This document shows positions 31,091 to 31,980 of a DNA stretch of 31,980 bases, one piece after another. The stretch's first letter is position 1. Every line of letters starts with the position of its first letter. The position numbers and the translations under genes are program-made. This stretch comes from Stagonosporopsis chrysanthemi. Lineage: Eukaryota > Ascomycota > Dothideomycetes > Pleosporales > Didymellaceae. The DNA is taken from positions 1 to 31,980 of the forward strand of contig JAFISE010000266.1 of NCBI GenBank assembly GCA_022560025.1. The letters are read 5' to 3'. Under the pieces are notes generated by a model that had not been told where the DNA came from, ran no database searches, and saw only the letters and a program-made list of their open reading frames with translations.

Positions 31091-31535
31091 TTAGAGTTAG
31101 GCTAGCAAGCTAGGTACTCCTGTGTACTTAGAGTCTCTAACTTTAGGTAGGTATAACTCTATAGTTCTTAAAGATACAGCTTAGTAATTTATTACACAAT
31201 AGAATATACTAATCTAGAGCTTTTAAATAAGCTACTGCTTGCTTAATTTAGATTAGTCTTAGCTTAGTTATATTGCTTAGAACCTATAGAGAGTTTGTAG
31301 ACTCTAGAGTTAAGTAGAGGTAGGGGTAGTACAAACTATCTAGCTATTCTAAGCAATATAACTAAGCTAAGACTAATCTAAATTAAGCAAGCAGTAGCTT
31401 ATTTAAAAGCTCTAGGTTAGCATATTCTATTGTATAATATATTACTAAGCTGTATCTTAAAGAACTATAGAGTTATATCTATCTAAAGTTAGAGACTAAG
31501 TACACAAGAAGACCTAGTTTACTAGCCTATAAGGT
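31091..31535. repeat. Large inverted repeat (foldback)
   Basis: Two arms of about 190 bp face each other around a 64-bp spacer. The inner 69 bp are perfectly complementary (31214-31282 with 31347-31415). The outer parts (left from about 31095, right to about 31535) match with scattered, mostly transition differences and a small gap. The sequence does not match elements A or B. It could be a foldback or MITE-like DNA transposon, or an inverted duplication of another repeat. Confidence 0.75.
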
Positions 31536-31980
31536 TGCTACGTAGTAGCAGCTAAGATACTTAGTGTATAAGTTATAAGATTATAAGATTATAAGATTTA
31601 CTAGAGCAGAGTATTTAAGCTAATATAGTGCCTTTTAAAGGTAGTATTATCTATTATATAGTAGTAGTTTACAGAGACAATAATAAGTAAATACTATTAC
31701 TTTGTACTTATTATATATTTATCTTTTCTTTTTTAAAAATACTTTTTTTCTTATATAGTCTCTTTATAAGTACTGCTTTATAATAGCAGTACTGCTAATA
31801 TTAATAAGTAACTTACTTGCTTGTGCCTTTATAATAGCTTAGTACTGTGTCTGTGTGTATAACGCCTAGATTTGCGTAATACCTACTTTTTACTAGTAAA
31901 AGCAGCAAAATCTAGCATCTTTAAAGCTAGATAACTTTTTATCTAGCTAAGAAACTTAGATACTTTATTAGAGTTACTAT
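31536..31980. other. AT-rich unclassified repeat DNA to window end
   Basis: No gene. It contains three tandem copies of ATAAGATT (31575-31598), T-rich tracts near 31725-31752, and a perfect 10-bp hairpin stem (agctagataa / ttatctagct) near 31924-31948. It resembles neither LTR element and is probably another decayed transposon continuing past the window. Confidence 0.5.

Overview
The window looks like the end of a nuclear contig from a filamentous ascomycete, most likely a Dothideomycete of the Pleosporales type. Supporting signs are short (46-56 bp) GT-AG introns, fungus-specific genes (Kei1, a HeLo-like N-terminal protein, AA9 LPMO, aconitase X) and a sharp change from GC-balanced genes to AT-rich, repeat-induced-point-mutation (RIP)-like retrotransposon DNA. 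It opens with 99 consecutive G, probably an assembly or sequencing edge.

Gene-rich part, 1-20605. In order: SUV3 mitochondrial RNA helicase (+, 2 exons); Kei1 subunit of inositolphosphorylceramide synthase (+, 2 exons); an F-box protein (+) whose coding strand flips from C-rich to G-rich; a poorly resolved minus-strand gene with an in-frame TGA; a GH47 class I alpha-1,2-mannosidase (-); a secreted/type I membrane protein with a Ser/Thr stalk (+, 3 exons); a HeLo-like/STAND-N-terminal protein (+, 2 exons); an AA9 copper lytic polysaccharide monooxygenase with a long unusual C-terminal tail (+, 4 exons); ribose-5-phosphate isomerase (-); and the 5' stump of an aconitase X gene (+), cut off inside its swivel domain just before the transposon block. 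The genes are mostly unrelated housekeeping and secretory functions, with no biosynthetic cluster logic.

Repeat part, 20720-31980. This is a nested set of Ty3/Gypsy chromoviral LTR retrotransposons of one family. A minus-oriented copy A starts at 20720. It is interrupted by a solo LTR C (21980-22268, 5-bp target duplication CTCTA) and by a complete copy B (22317-29550, two 278-bp LTRs, target duplication ACTAC), and resumes at 29556 up to about 31090. Gag-pol of B is in place (CCHC knuckle, RT, RNase H, integrase, chromodomain) but riddled with transition-type stops. Between pol and the 3' LTR both A and B carry an open antisense frame encoding a coiled-coil protein. It stays open and CpA-rich while the rest of the element decays, and in B its stop codon directly abuts the pol stop. 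This antisense gene and the uneven RIP pattern around it are the most interesting features of the window. The last 0.9 kb holds a separate AT-rich sequence with a large inverted repeat.
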